A stretch of 64,000 bases of DNA from positions 4,115,501 through 4,179,500 of the forward strand of contig NZ_CP029562.1 in NCBI RefSeq assembly GCF_004136315.1, given 5' to 3'. Source of the stretch: Mesorhizobium sp. Pch-S. GTDB taxonomy: Bacteria; Pseudomonadota; Alphaproteobacteria; Rhizobiales; Rhizobiaceae. Of the stretch, positions 10,341 to 18,800 are shown piece by piece; position 1 is the first letter of the stretch, and each line of letters opens with the position of its first letter. A program made the position numbers and the translations under genes. Under the pieces are notes generated by a model, which saw nothing but the letters and a program-made list of their open reading frames with translations, did no database searches and was not told the origin of the DNA.

Positions 10341-10575
10341 TGCATGCCCCCATGCCGGAAATTTGTACGCTTTATTGCCGAGTCGGAGAATTCTTCGATA
10401 TCAAATGTACCGATGGATTCGAAATGCCTGCACGATTTCTATCGTGGATTCCCACTCGAAGTAGATCATGAAGTTTTATTCATGTCCACCTTGAGCTTAA
10501 AAATACACTTGCAGAATCCATGAATCGTGAGCAATATCAATATAATGTCTTGAGCTTGGGTGATTGGGGGAGATA
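10341..10575. promoter_or_regulatory. Divergent intergenic region, autotransporter / collar genes
   Basis: This 235-bp AT-richer gap separates the divergent autotransporter and first collar gene and must carry both promoters. Small reading frames across it have no coding character. No clear operator or sigma-70 promoter pair was identified by eye. Confidence 0.35.
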
Positions 10576-11106
10576 ATGGCCGAAGTTTTCCTCGGGCAGA
10601 TCATGATGACCGGTTTTGCTTTCGCGCAAAAGGGTTTCGCCTTTTGTAATGGGGCGATTGTGTCGATCTCCCAGAATCAAGCGCTCTTTTCGCTTCTGGG
10701 TACGGTATACGGTGGCAACGGCACGACGAATTTTGCGTTACCCAACCTGCAGAGCCGCACACCTGTCGGGTTTGGATCCTCGGTCGATCCGTCCTGGCAG
10801 CCTTCACCCTATGCGTTGGGAGAAACTGGCGGCGCTGAGAATGTCACGCTGCTCGTCCAGCAACTGCCGGCACACAATCATGTCGGCAACGCAACCACGA
10901 CAGCGGGTGCCGGACGCAGCCCCGGCAACGCGCTTTATGGCACCACCACGAATGCAATTTATGCCGCACCGGGTGGCCGTGTGGTTCCCTTGGCGACTCC
11001 GACCGTTACCTTTGTCGGTGGCAATCAGTCACACCCGAACATCCAGCCTTACGAGACGATCAACTACAACATCGCGATGAACGGAATCTACCCGTCGCGC
11101 TCGTGA
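10576..11106 (+). CDS. Phage tail collar domain protein (Mdp/microcystin-dependent type), copy 1
   Basis: A 176-aa protein of the tail-collar family. The N-terminal collar domain shows FLGQIMMTGFAF, FCNGAIVSISQNQALFSLLG and TVYGGNGTTNFALPNLQSR. The middle has the conserved QLPAHNH. The C-terminus is of the type QPYETINYNIAMNGIYPSR. ATG 10576 is preferred because GGGGGAGAT precedes it; an upstream TTG at 10564 lies inside that ribosome-binding site. It heads a + strand run of three such genes plus a GNAT. Family members occur outside phages in clusters like this one, with unknown function. No other phage structural genes are nearby. Confidence 0.9.
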   Translation: MAEVFLGQIMMTGFAFAQKGFAFCNGAIVSISQNQALFSLLGTVYGGNGTTNFALPNLQSRTPVGFGSSVDPSWQPSPYALGETGGAENVTLLVQQLPAHNHVGNATTTAGAGRSPGNALYGTTTNAIYAAPGGRVVPLATPTVTFVGGNQSHPNIQPYETINYNIAMNGIYPSRS

Positions 11107-11145
11107 CATCGGCCAGCCAGCGCAACCTCTGCACGGAGATCATCG

Positions 11146-11676
11146 ATGAGTGAGCCCTATGTTGGCGAAATCCGGATGTTCGGTTTTCCGCGCGTGCCGA
11201 ACGGATGGCTGCCTTGCAATGGAGGACTGTATTCCATTGCCGAGTATGAAGTGCTGTACCAATTGATCGGTACGACTTATGGAGGCGACGGACAGGTTAC
11301 TTTCGCCACTCCCCAACTTTCCGGGCGCGTTCCGATACACCAGGGGACTGGTCCCGGCCTTTCGCGCTACATTATCGGCCAGATGGCAGGCAGTGAATCA
11401 GTGACTTTGCTGCCGATGCAGATACCGCAGCACAATCATTCGATGACCGCGACGCAGTCGACCGCCAACGCCACCTCCGTTAGCACGACCGTGGAACTCG
11501 GTGCCGTTACGAACGACACGATGTACGTGACCGATCTTACCGGAGCTGCGCCCGTGGTTTCCGCTCCACAATCGACACAACCCAGCGGTGGAAGTTCACC
11601 TCACGACAACACAATGCCGACCTTGACGGTGCAGTTCTGCATCGCCTGGGCCGGAATTTACCCATCGCAAGGCTGA
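11146..11676 (+). CDS. Phage tail collar domain protein, copy 2
   Basis: A 176-aa paralogue of its neighbours with the same layout: YVGEIRMFGF at the N-terminus, LPCNGGLYSIAEYEVLYQLIG, TTYGGDGQVTFATPQL, then IPQHNHSM and C-terminal FCIAWAGIYPSQG. GGAG lies nine bases before the ATG. The gap to the previous gene is 39 bp and to the next 59 bp, consistent with one transcript. Identity among copies is highest in the N-terminal collar region and the PxHxH segment; the C-terminal halves differ, suggesting separate partners or surfaces. Function is unknown. Confidence 0.9.
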   Translation: MSEPYVGEIRMFGFPRVPNGWLPCNGGLYSIAEYEVLYQLIGTTYGGDGQVTFATPQLSGRVPIHQGTGPGLSRYIIGQMAGSESVTLLPMQIPQHNHSMTATQSTANATSVSTTVELGAVTNDTMYVTDLTGAAPVVSAPQSTQPSGGSSPHDNTMPTLTVQFCIAWAGIYPSQG

Positions 11677-11735
11677 ACAGCGCTGAGGGTTGTTTAACGG
11701 AACCGGTTCGTCATCAAGATCGCAGGAATGTCCCA

Positions 11736-12268
11736 ATGACCACGCCTTTCATCGGTGAGATACAGGTTTTCGGTTTCAACTTCGCTCCCCGCGGATGGGC
11801 GTTCTGCAGTGGTTCGCTTGTGCCGATCCAACAGTATTCGGCGCTTTTCTCACTGCTGGGCGTCAATTATGGCGGCAATGGCACCACCAATTTTCAGCTG
11901 CCTAACCTCGTCAATCGCGCTGGCTGCAATCAGGGCCGGGGGCCAGGATTGACTCCGCGCGCCATTGGCGAAACGTTCGGCGAAAATAGCGAGACATTGA
12001 CGGTGGCCGAAATGCCGGCCCACATGCATCAGTTTACGATATACAATCAAAGTGATGGAACCAAGAAAGCGGCCTCGCCCTCCGCCGGCAATTCTTTGAC
12101 GTCGCCGGCGAACACAAGTGCATTTGTCGCGGGTCACAGGCGAACGCGCAGTTCATACCCAACATGATAGGTTTAAACGGCGGCAGCCAGCCACACGAGA
12201 ATCGGCAACCCTACATCGCGATCAACTACTGTATAGCGATGGCGGGCGCCTTCCCGTCCTTTGGATGA
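11736..12268 (+). pseudogene. Phage tail collar domain protein, copy 3, frameshifted
   Basis: The reading frame from ATG 11736 follows its paralogues (FIGEIQVFGFNF, FQLPNLVNRAG, EMPAHMHQF) up to about residue 131. It then runs into a foreign tail and stops at 12167. One base later in phase, from about 12134, the other frame continues with the expected C-terminus: QFIPNMIGLNGGSQPHENRQ, then INYCIAMAGAFPSFG, ending at TGA 12266-12268. Adding one base near 12129-12134 (GCGGG run) gives 177 aa, matching the 176-aa copies. The restored stop overlaps the following GNAT start as ATGA, supporting 12268 as the original end. It could be a true lesion or a sequencing indel. Confidence 0.85.
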
Positions 12269-12804
12269 TGGGGCTTCTTGGCGTGGAACCGTTGCCGGCA
12301 TTTCCTGCCGGTGCGAATTCTCAGCTCAAGCTGTCTCATGGCGCGGCCCGCGCAGCGACGTATGAAGATATTGTATTCCTGCGTCGGCTCTACTGGTCCT
12401 TCCGTATGGACGAAATGGAACCGGTGCCCTGGCCGCCGGAACTGAAATGGGCGTTCATCGACCAGCAGTTCGATCTGCAGCATCGCCACTATGTGGCGCG
12501 GTTCTCAGAGGCTGATTTCCTTATTTTGCTGCACGGGAACGAGCCGATTGGCAGGCTCTATGTCGATACCGCCGCCGAGCAATGGCACGTCATCGACATC
12601 GGCTTCCTGCCACAGTGGCGCAACCTCGGCAAAGGGCAGGTCATGCTGAAAACGATCCAGCGCCAAGCCAGGGCCCGCTCGGCCAGCGTCATGCTGCATG
12701 TCGAGCGTCGAAATGTCAGGGCTCAGGCTCTCTATCGCCGCCTGCACTTTCGTGAAACCGAAGCCGGCGACACGCACATTCAGATGCAATGGACGGCGTC
12801 CTGA
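12265..12804 (+). CDS. GNAT-family N-acetyltransferase
   Basis: A 179-aa protein. The GNAT fold is suggested by the beta4 segment HVIDIGFLPQWRNLGKGQVM, where QWRNLGKG corresponds to the acetyl-CoA pyrophosphate loop, and by MLHVERRNVRAQALYRRLHF, the usual C-terminal ExxNxxAxxLYxxxGF motif. The start was taken at ATG 12265, which overlaps the restored stop of collar copy 3 as ATGA (12268 is the alternative). In-frame extension upstream to 12118 reads through the collar gene in a wrong frame. The tight coupling suggests it modifies a product of this cluster. The substrate is unknown. Confidence 0.85.
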   Translation: MMGLLGVEPLPAFPAGANSQLKLSHGAARAATYEDIVFLRRLYWSFRMDEMEPVPWPPELKWAFIDQQFDLQHRHYVARFSEADFLILLHGNEPIGRLYVDTAAEQWHVIDIGFLPQWRNLGKGQVMLKTIQRQARARSASVMLHVERRNVRAQALYRRLHFRETEAGDTHIQMQWTAS

Positions 12805-12829
12805 GCGTCATCGCGGCAGCCAGAACCCG

Positions 12830-13123
12830 TTAGTTGAAGATCGCCTGATAGACGATGCCGTCCTTATCCCTGGCGACGGGAACGAGGAAGATGTCCATCT
12901 GACCGAGGGTGGCGTTTTTCAGCTTGTAGAGTTTTTGCGGCAGCACCACCTGCGAACCGCTCCGGAACATCAGGGAAAAGGGAGATCGTCGCATTCCGGG
13001 AAAGCCGGATTCCGGCAAAGGGCGGGCCTCCGCCAGGGTAAGCGCTACCGAACTCTCTCCAAGCTCGATGTCGAACGCGCTGCCGACGCTGCCGGCGAAA
13101 TGACTGAGTGTTACGATTTCCAT
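12830..13123 (-). CDS. DUF6916-type small protein
   Basis: A 97-aa protein beginning MEIVTLSHFAGSVGSAFDIE and ending IFLVPVARDKDGIVYQAIFN. It resembles the small uncharacterised family (DUF6916) found beside tail-collar proteins; the assignment is from memory of that context and pattern. No signal peptide or membrane segment is present. It converges with the GNAT gene (25 bp between stops) and lies downstream of the three ~235-aa paralogues and the giant gene, all on the minus strand. The 222-bp gap before it may hold its own promoter. Function unknown. Confidence 0.7.
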   Translation of the reverse strand: MEIVTLSHFAGSVGSAFDIELGESSVALTLAEARPLPESGFPGMRRSPFSLMFRSGSQVVLPQKLYKLKNATLGQMDIFLVPVARDKDGIVYQAIFN

Positions 13124-13345
13124 GATTTATCCGCCCCATCGGATCGTTGGCAAAGCACAAGTCACGCACTTGTGCGAAGCCTCTTCGAGAATAACGTGTG
13201 CGCCGGCTTTCCGACATTGTATTTTTTCAAGGCATGCCAAGGTTCCGTTGGATCTTTCCTTTAATACAAGGCGGAATGATCTGCCGGATTCCAGTGATTG
13301 CCTGTCGGCAAGGCGAGGTCGTCAGCTTTACGGCCTTTCACCGCG

Positions 13346-14125
13346 CTACAACGCCTCCAGGCTTATCGTGGGCGGTGCGGTCATCAGCCTGGAAGGCTGG
13401 TTCACGACGGAGCCGCTGCCGAAAAAAGCGACGAACAGGATCGACGTTCCCCAGTTGAAGTCGAATGAATAGCTGTTGCCGCCAGCCGTTGCATAGTAAC
13501 CGGCCGGGGCCGGCGTGGGGTGACCGGGGCCGGTATCGCCATACTGCGAGTTCAGCGCGATGGCATAGGCATTGTTGCCACTCGTATCCTGAGGTCCGCC
13601 GATGATGGCGAACAGGCACAGGTTGGCCGAATTGGCCTGGAAGCCAAGCTGCATGTATTGCGGTTCGGTGATCGCCTGCAGTGTACCGTTGACGGGAACT
13701 GGAATGGGTTCGCCTGTGGTCGGCAATGTTACAGGCAGCGCCCCGATGCCGGGGCCATAGGCAGCGATCCAGATCGGCGTGTTGTTGTTCGTGCTGATGT
13801 TGGTCACGTTCAGATTGTTGGCCTGCCAGTTGCTGATCAGGACTGTCGGCTGCAGCGCAAGCGCCGGCGCCAGCAGGAACTGTGGCTGGCCGCCACCGCT
13901 GGTCAGCGCCAGCTTGCCGGCATTGTTCATCGGAGAGCTGTTCTGAAAAGCCAGGATCATCGACCCGGCCGGTGTCTGCGTCATCGTTGCGCTTTGACGC
14001 ACTGCCAATGTCACTGGCAAGCCATTCCAATCCGACGCTGCGGGGGGCTGATCGAATAGGGTGAATTCCGAAGGCGGCATGGCTTCCGTTCGAACTGAGG
14101 CCGCGGCGAAAATGCTCAAAGGCAT
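13346..14125 (-). CDS. Uncharacterised protein, third of three tandem paralogues
   Basis: I do not recognise the family. The 259-aa protein shares clear blocks with the two genes upstream of it: NGLPVTLAVRQSATM, NNAGKLALTSGG, NWQANNLNVTNIS, GPQDTSGNNAYAIALN and YATAGGNSYSFDFNWG. It has no signal peptide, no membrane segment and no cysteine-rich motif; the composition (Asn, Gly, Pro, aromatic) suits a beta-rich structural protein. ATG 14125 lies three bases after the previous gene's stop. An internal ATG at 14080 would align better with the paralogues' N-termini, so the start is uncertain. It is probably translated from one mRNA with its neighbours. Confidence 0.8.
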   Translation of the reverse strand: MPLSIFAAASVRTEAMPPSEFTLFDQPPAASDWNGLPVTLAVRQSATMTQTPAGSMILAFQNSSPMNNAGKLALTSGGGQPQFLLAPALALQPTVLISNWQANNLNVTNISTNNNTPIWIAAYGPGIGALPVTLPTTGEPIPVPVNGTLQAITEPQYMQLGFQANSANLCLFAIIGGPQDTSGNNAYAIALNSQYGDTGPGHPTPAPAGYYATAGGNSYSFDFNWGTSILFVAFFGSGSVVNQPSRLMTAPPTISLEAL

Positions 14126-14128
14126 AGA

Positions 14129-14824
14129 TTACAAAGACTGCAGCAATGCCGTCACTGGTGCTGCCGTCTGCGGCGACAGATTGACCACATAGACAGACGC
14201 AGCGCCCCAGTTGAAAGGCAGCGCGTATCTGTTGCCGGCGGCGGTTGCAAAAAAACCGGCCGGCGGAGCCGGCAAGGGGGGCGGCCCGGTGTCGCCGCCT
14301 GGTGCATTGAGGGCAATCACATAGGCGTTGTTGCCGGACTGGTCCTGGGGACCGCCCACGACGGCAACAACTTCGAGATTGCTCGTACTTGCACTGAACC
14401 CGAGCTGCATCCAGTTCGGTGTCGTCGTTCCCTGAACGGCCTGGCGCATCGCCAGCTGGACCGGCGTGCCGATTGTCAGCGGCCCGGGTTGCATGCCGGG
14501 GATGCCCGGGCCATAGGCCTGAACGAGGATTGGGGTCGCGGCATTGACGCTGATGTTTGTGAGCGTGAGGTTGTTGGCCTGCCAGTTCGCGGTCAAGATG
14601 CTGATCATCCGGGCCAGCGCCGGAACCGGAAGGATCGTCGGATCGCTGCCGCCCGAAGTGATGGCAAGCCTGCCGGCATTGTTCTGCTGCGACTGGTTGA
14701 AGTAGCCGACGATGAGGGAGCCGTTGGGCGTCTGCGGCATCGTTACGCTGCCGCGCACGGCGAGCGTCTGCGGCAAGCCGTTCCAGGCCGCGTTGACCAT
14801 GCCTTCCGGGACGACGTCGCGCAT
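14129..14824 (-). CDS. Uncharacterised protein, second of three tandem paralogues
   Basis: A 231-aa unknown protein starting MRDVVPEGMVNAAWNGLP, with AGGA about 12 bases before the ATG. Blocks shared with both paralogues include LPQTLAVRGSVTMPQT, NNAGRLAITSGGSDP, NWQANNLTLTNIS, QAYGPGIPG and GPQDQSGNNAYVIALN. Near the C-terminus the repeated pattern PFNWGAASVYVVN appears. No export signal is visible. It is separated by only 3 bp from the next paralogue and by 69 bp (holding a strong hairpin) from the previous one. Function is unknown; conservation of three copies side by side suggests related but non-identical subunits. Confidence 0.8.
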   Translation of the reverse strand: MRDVVPEGMVNAAWNGLPQTLAVRGSVTMPQTPNGSLIVGYFNQSQQNNAGRLAITSGGSDPTILPVPALARMISILTANWQANNLTLTNISVNAATPILVQAYGPGIPGMQPGPLTIGTPVQLAMRQAVQGTTTPNWMQLGFSASTSNLEVVAVVGGPQDQSGNNAYVIALNAPGGDTGPPPLPAPPAGFFATAAGNRYALPFNWGAASVYVVNLSPQTAAPVTALLQSL

Positions 14825-14858
14825 GTCGGGAAGTCCTATTTCTTGCCGCCGTTGTGGT

Positions 14859-14884
14859 GGGAGCCGGCGCGTGGGCCGGCTCCC
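14859..14884 (-). other. 10-bp stem hairpin between paralogues one and two
   Basis: GGGAGCCGGC at 14859-14868 pairs perfectly with GCCGGCTCCC at 14875-14884 across a 6-nt loop. On the transcribed strand no T-run follows, so it is not a standard terminator. It may set the relative expression or stability of the paralogue messages. Confidence 0.55.
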
Positions 14885-14893
14885 GCGTTTCAG

Positions 14894-15604
14894 TCACAGA
14901 GACAGCAGTTGTGCCGTCAGGGACGAGGCAGTCGAAGGCGACATGTTCGCCACGTAGACAACCGAGGAACCCCAGTTGAATTCGAAAGAATAGTTGTTGC
15001 CGCCCGTGGTCGCATAATAGCCCTGCGGAGCTGGCGTCCCCGTGCCTGGGCCGGTGTTGCCGGAGGGCGAGTTCAGCGCGATGGCATAGGCGTTGTTGCC
15101 CGATGCATCCTGCGGGCCGCCGACGACGGCGACGATGATCAACTGGCCCGTATTCGTTCCAAGCGCCAGCTGCATCCAGTTCGGGGTCGAGGTCCCCTGC
15201 GCGACAGCGCCAGGCTTGAGGGTCAGCGCGGTGTTGATGGCGAGTGTGACCGGCTTCTGGCCGGGCAGGCCGGGACCGAACGCTTCGATCCAGATCGGGG
15301 TGGCGGCCGCGACGCTGACATTGGTGACGTTGAGGTTGTTCGCCTGCCAGTTGTTGACGAGGATGTTGGGCTGCGAGAGCAGTGCCGGCGCGTTGAGGAA
15401 TGATGGCTGCGAGCCACCCGAAGTCAGCGCCAGTTTGCCGGCATTGTTCAGCGAAGCGGTGTTCTGGTAGGCGAAGACCATCGAACCGTTGGTCGTCTGC
15501 GGCATTGCCGCACTTTCGCGGTAGGCCAGCGTCAGCGGCGAGCCGTCCCAGTTGGTGGTGGATGCATTAGCACCGAGGATATTGTATTTCGCGGTCGTTG
15601 CCAT
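14894..15604 (-). CDS. Uncharacterised protein, first of three tandem paralogues
   Basis: A 236-aa protein of the same unknown family, starting MATTAKYNILGANASTTNWD. The start at 15604 is chosen because GAGGC precedes it and the length then matches the paralogues; the longer frame to 15709 adds a basic stretch of no coding character. Shared blocks: LTLAYRESAAMPQT, NNAGKLALTSGGSQP, NWQANNLNVTNVS, EAFGPGLPG, GPQDASGNNAYAIALN and YATTGGNNYSFEFNWG. It lies about 200 bp downstream of the 3390-aa gene on the same strand. No function can be assigned from sequence. Confidence 0.8.
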   Translation of the reverse strand: MATTAKYNILGANASTTNWDGSPLTLAYRESAAMPQTTNGSMVFAYQNTASLNNAGKLALTSGGSQPSFLNAPALLSQPNILVNNWQANNLNVTNVSVAAATPIWIEAFGPGLPGQKPVTLAINTALTLKPGAVAQGTSTPNWMQLALGTNTGQLIIVAVVGGPQDASGNNAYAIALNSPSGNTGPGTGTPAPQGYYATTGGNNYSFEFNWGSSVVYVANMSPSTASSLTAQLLSL

Positions 15605-15805
15605 CGATTTGCCTCGCGGTTTGCGGTTTAAGACTGTTGGTCCTGCACGTTGTCGAGCGGCGGCCTTACCGTCGCCCTGTCGTTGTCTCGTCATCGGAGA
15701 TGCGGCCACATTTCATGGCTGCGGCCCGATTCATCAGGTTTCGAAAACGGCTTTCCTCCTTCCGGTCATGTCCGCGCGACGCCGCCGCAAAAGCCGCCAG
15801 GGCGG

Positions 15806-18800
15806 TCAGTTGGCGTCGATGTCCGTGAGCTTCAGTTGCAGATTGCTGAAGCGCAGCACCGGCGTGTTGACGCCGCTGAGCGCTGCATAAAGCGTGATGT
15901 CGAAGACCAGCATTGCCCCGGCCGGCACTGCATTGGCGCCAAACACGATGTCGTTGCCGGATGCCCAGCCGGCGATCGCCTCGGCAAAAAGCGCCGCGAA
16001 ATCGCCAAGTTGCGCCGGTTGCTGGCCATCGATCTCGAACGAGCGCGCCAACACGATCGGAACCAGCGGGCTGATCGAGGCGCTGTCGAAAGCGCCTCCG
16101 GCAACCGCGGGCAGTGGGAACTGATACGAACAACCCACCTTCACACGCCTTGTCGTCGCATCCGCGAGATTGGCGGCCGCATGAGCACCGAGCAGCGACT
16201 GTGTCTGCGTCGGGTCGGCCAGAAGGTCCGCCATGATGGTGTAGATGCGCTGGCACAGGCTCGCTGGCGACGATGGGCAGGCGCTCCCGGCCCCTTGGCC
16301 GGGCAGTGTCGTCACGTCGATCGGTGTGGCATTGTCGATGAATGGGGTGACGGGCTGGCTCGGCCGTACCTGCGGCGTCTTGTAGACGAATTCCGACACC
16401 ACCTGCCACGCCGACTTGTCAGCGGCCTCGAGCGTGATCAGGTTGCGCTCGATCTGCACGACGGCCAGTGCGTTCTCTGCCGCGAGTACATTGAGCGCAT
16501 CGACTTCGATCGTGTGCGCAACGCCGAAACCACCCGACGCGGCATTCTCTACCTCGAACAACAGGCCGTTGGGTGGCGATGGCTGGACCGGATGCTGGTT
16601 CGGGTAAGGAGTCAGGTTCGACGGGTCGAGCGCGGTAACGGTCAGCGCGACATTGGCAAAGCTCGATTCACCCTGCGCGGCTGGCCACTGCACTTCGATC
16701 AGCCGCGTCGTTCCGTCCGGCTGCAGTGCATCGGTGACGACGTAGCTGTCCGTGACGCTCGCCAGGCGCTGCGCATCGACAAGGTTCAGACCCGGATTCC
16801 AGTCCTTGTTTGCAGTCACTTCGCCGATGGCGGTGGCGAAAGCGTCAACGGCGTCTGCCCAGGCCGGATCGGCGGGGTTGCGCAGCAGCGGACCGATGGC
16901 GCCATAGACCGCAGAAGTACGCGCCAGCGCCGTGAACAGATCATAGGGGCCATCAATGCCCGGACCGTCGCCGACGCGGTTCGGTGAGCTGTCCGAGGCG
17001 GCGCTGAGCCTGGTGTTGTAGGTGACGGCGGTGTTGATCTGATCCTGGGCAACCAGGAACGCCTGATAGGTATAGAGGTAGCTCCAGTCCGCGCCGTCGG
17101 CGATCGGATTGCCCGAAGCCGATGCCGGCGTGTACTTCGACCATGTCTGGCCGATCATTGTCGGCGGCGTCGGATACTGGCGGTAGACCACCGGTATGGT
17201 CGTCAGCGTGTCGGCGGGGCCGATATGCGGTACGCCCTGTGGATAGGGATCGATCAATTGCAGCCAGATCGAAGGGCGTGCCTCGCCCGGGGCGCCCGCC
17301 GGGGCCAGGAAGTATTGCAGATTGGTCACGGCGAAGCGCAGGTCGAACGGCACAACCGCCGCTGCCGCGGCATCGGGATCGCCATAGAGGAAAGTGAGCG
17401 GACTGGCGCCTGTGCTGCTGATGCCGACATGCGCGGTTGACAGGCCGGAGTTCTGCCGTGTGGCCGAGAAGGTGCCGGCGCCCGAGCCGCTGGCCGCCAT
17501 GGTGATGGTGAAGGTCGTGTCGCTAGTGACGTCGACGTCGTAGACACCGTTCGTCGGCAATTGGCCGGAACTCGCCTGGAACATCATGAGCACCCGGCTG
17601 CCATCGGTCAGGCCATGCGGATTGCCGGTCGTTGCCGACAGCGTCGTACCGCTCCAGCTGTAGCTTCCGGCCAGCACTGCTTCGATCTGGCCGAAAAGCT
17701 CGATGTTGCCGTCGGCGGCGGCCGACACGGGCTGGTTCCAGGTCACATCGTATTGCACGATGGTATCGACGGAGTACGCCGTCATCAGGGCGGCGCGCAT
17801 CTGCTGTTCGAACACGTCCTGAGCGATTGCCAGTGCCGCCGTCGTGCCCGTGAATGGTGATTGCGGACCGAACAGCCAGTCCACCTCATACTGCGCGTAT
17901 TTCTGCGCCAGCGTCTCGCGGCCGAGCGCAATCTGATTGTAGGCACCGGGCGCGACCTCGAAAGCCTTTGCCGCCGAGGCCGGTGACAGCACGTCGTCCA
18001 CGGCCTGGAAGAATGTCCGGTTGAGCTGGTCGAGGTCGGTGTCGACGAACAACTGCTGCGCTGGCAGCGCCGGCAGTTTGGTCGATAGTGCCGGCATCGG
18101 CACACTGGCGCTGTTGAGCACGTTGTCGAGCGGCTTGGGTGACAGGAAGCGCGGACCAGCTCCGGCGACGCCGATCGTGATATCGAGCAGCGATGCTGCT
18201 GCGGCCCACAATGGCTGCGAACCCCGTTGCGCGCTGCCGGTTCCGTCCTGTGCGAGCTTCAAGGCTTTGAGCCGTTTGCGTGCAAGCCCCGTGCTCGACA
18301 GCTTCTGTCCGGACGGAGCGTCGGTGCCGTTCATGCCCACCGCCAGTTTCTGGGCGGGGAAAGCACCGGTGAAGGCGGCGGCGAATTGCGACATGTTGCT
18401 GGCGCCGCCTGTTGCCGGGACAAAACCGGTCGCGACGTTCTGGGCCGACGGTACCAGGATCGTTCCGAACTGGTCCTTCAGATAGGGGGAGATCAGATTG
18501 GCGTCTCGCGTGATGCCGAGCAGCACGACGATCTCGAAGAGCGGCGGCAGTGCGCCTGGGCCACTCACAGGCATCGAGATGGTCACAGCGCTCGGGAAGT
18601 TCGTGCTGGTACCCGCAAGCCAGTCGACCAGGCCTGCGACCATGCCGGTGACCTTGCTGGTATCGGCGGCCGGGACGGCAAAACTGGCGAAGCTGCTGCC
18701 GTCGGCCTGAAGCGCGAGGCTTGTCTCCACATAGAACGACACGCCGGGGCCATTGATCTGATCTTCGATGATGCGGAAGTTGGCGAGCGCCGCGGCTTTC

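Noticed and set aside
12118..12264. Extended N-terminus of the GNAT at 12265
   Set aside because: The extra 49 codons lie within collar copy 3 in the wrong phase; the ATGA overlap marks the real start.
10564..12268. Prophage or phage remnant
   Set aside because: Only collar-domain genes are present; there is no integrase, terminase, capsid, sheath or lysis gene, and the gene set matches non-phage collar clusters.
15650..16987. 445-codon + strand frame and many others across 15.8-26 kb
   Set aside because: These are antisense shadows of the continuous 3390-codon gene, which has consistent protein composition and a ribosome-binding site.
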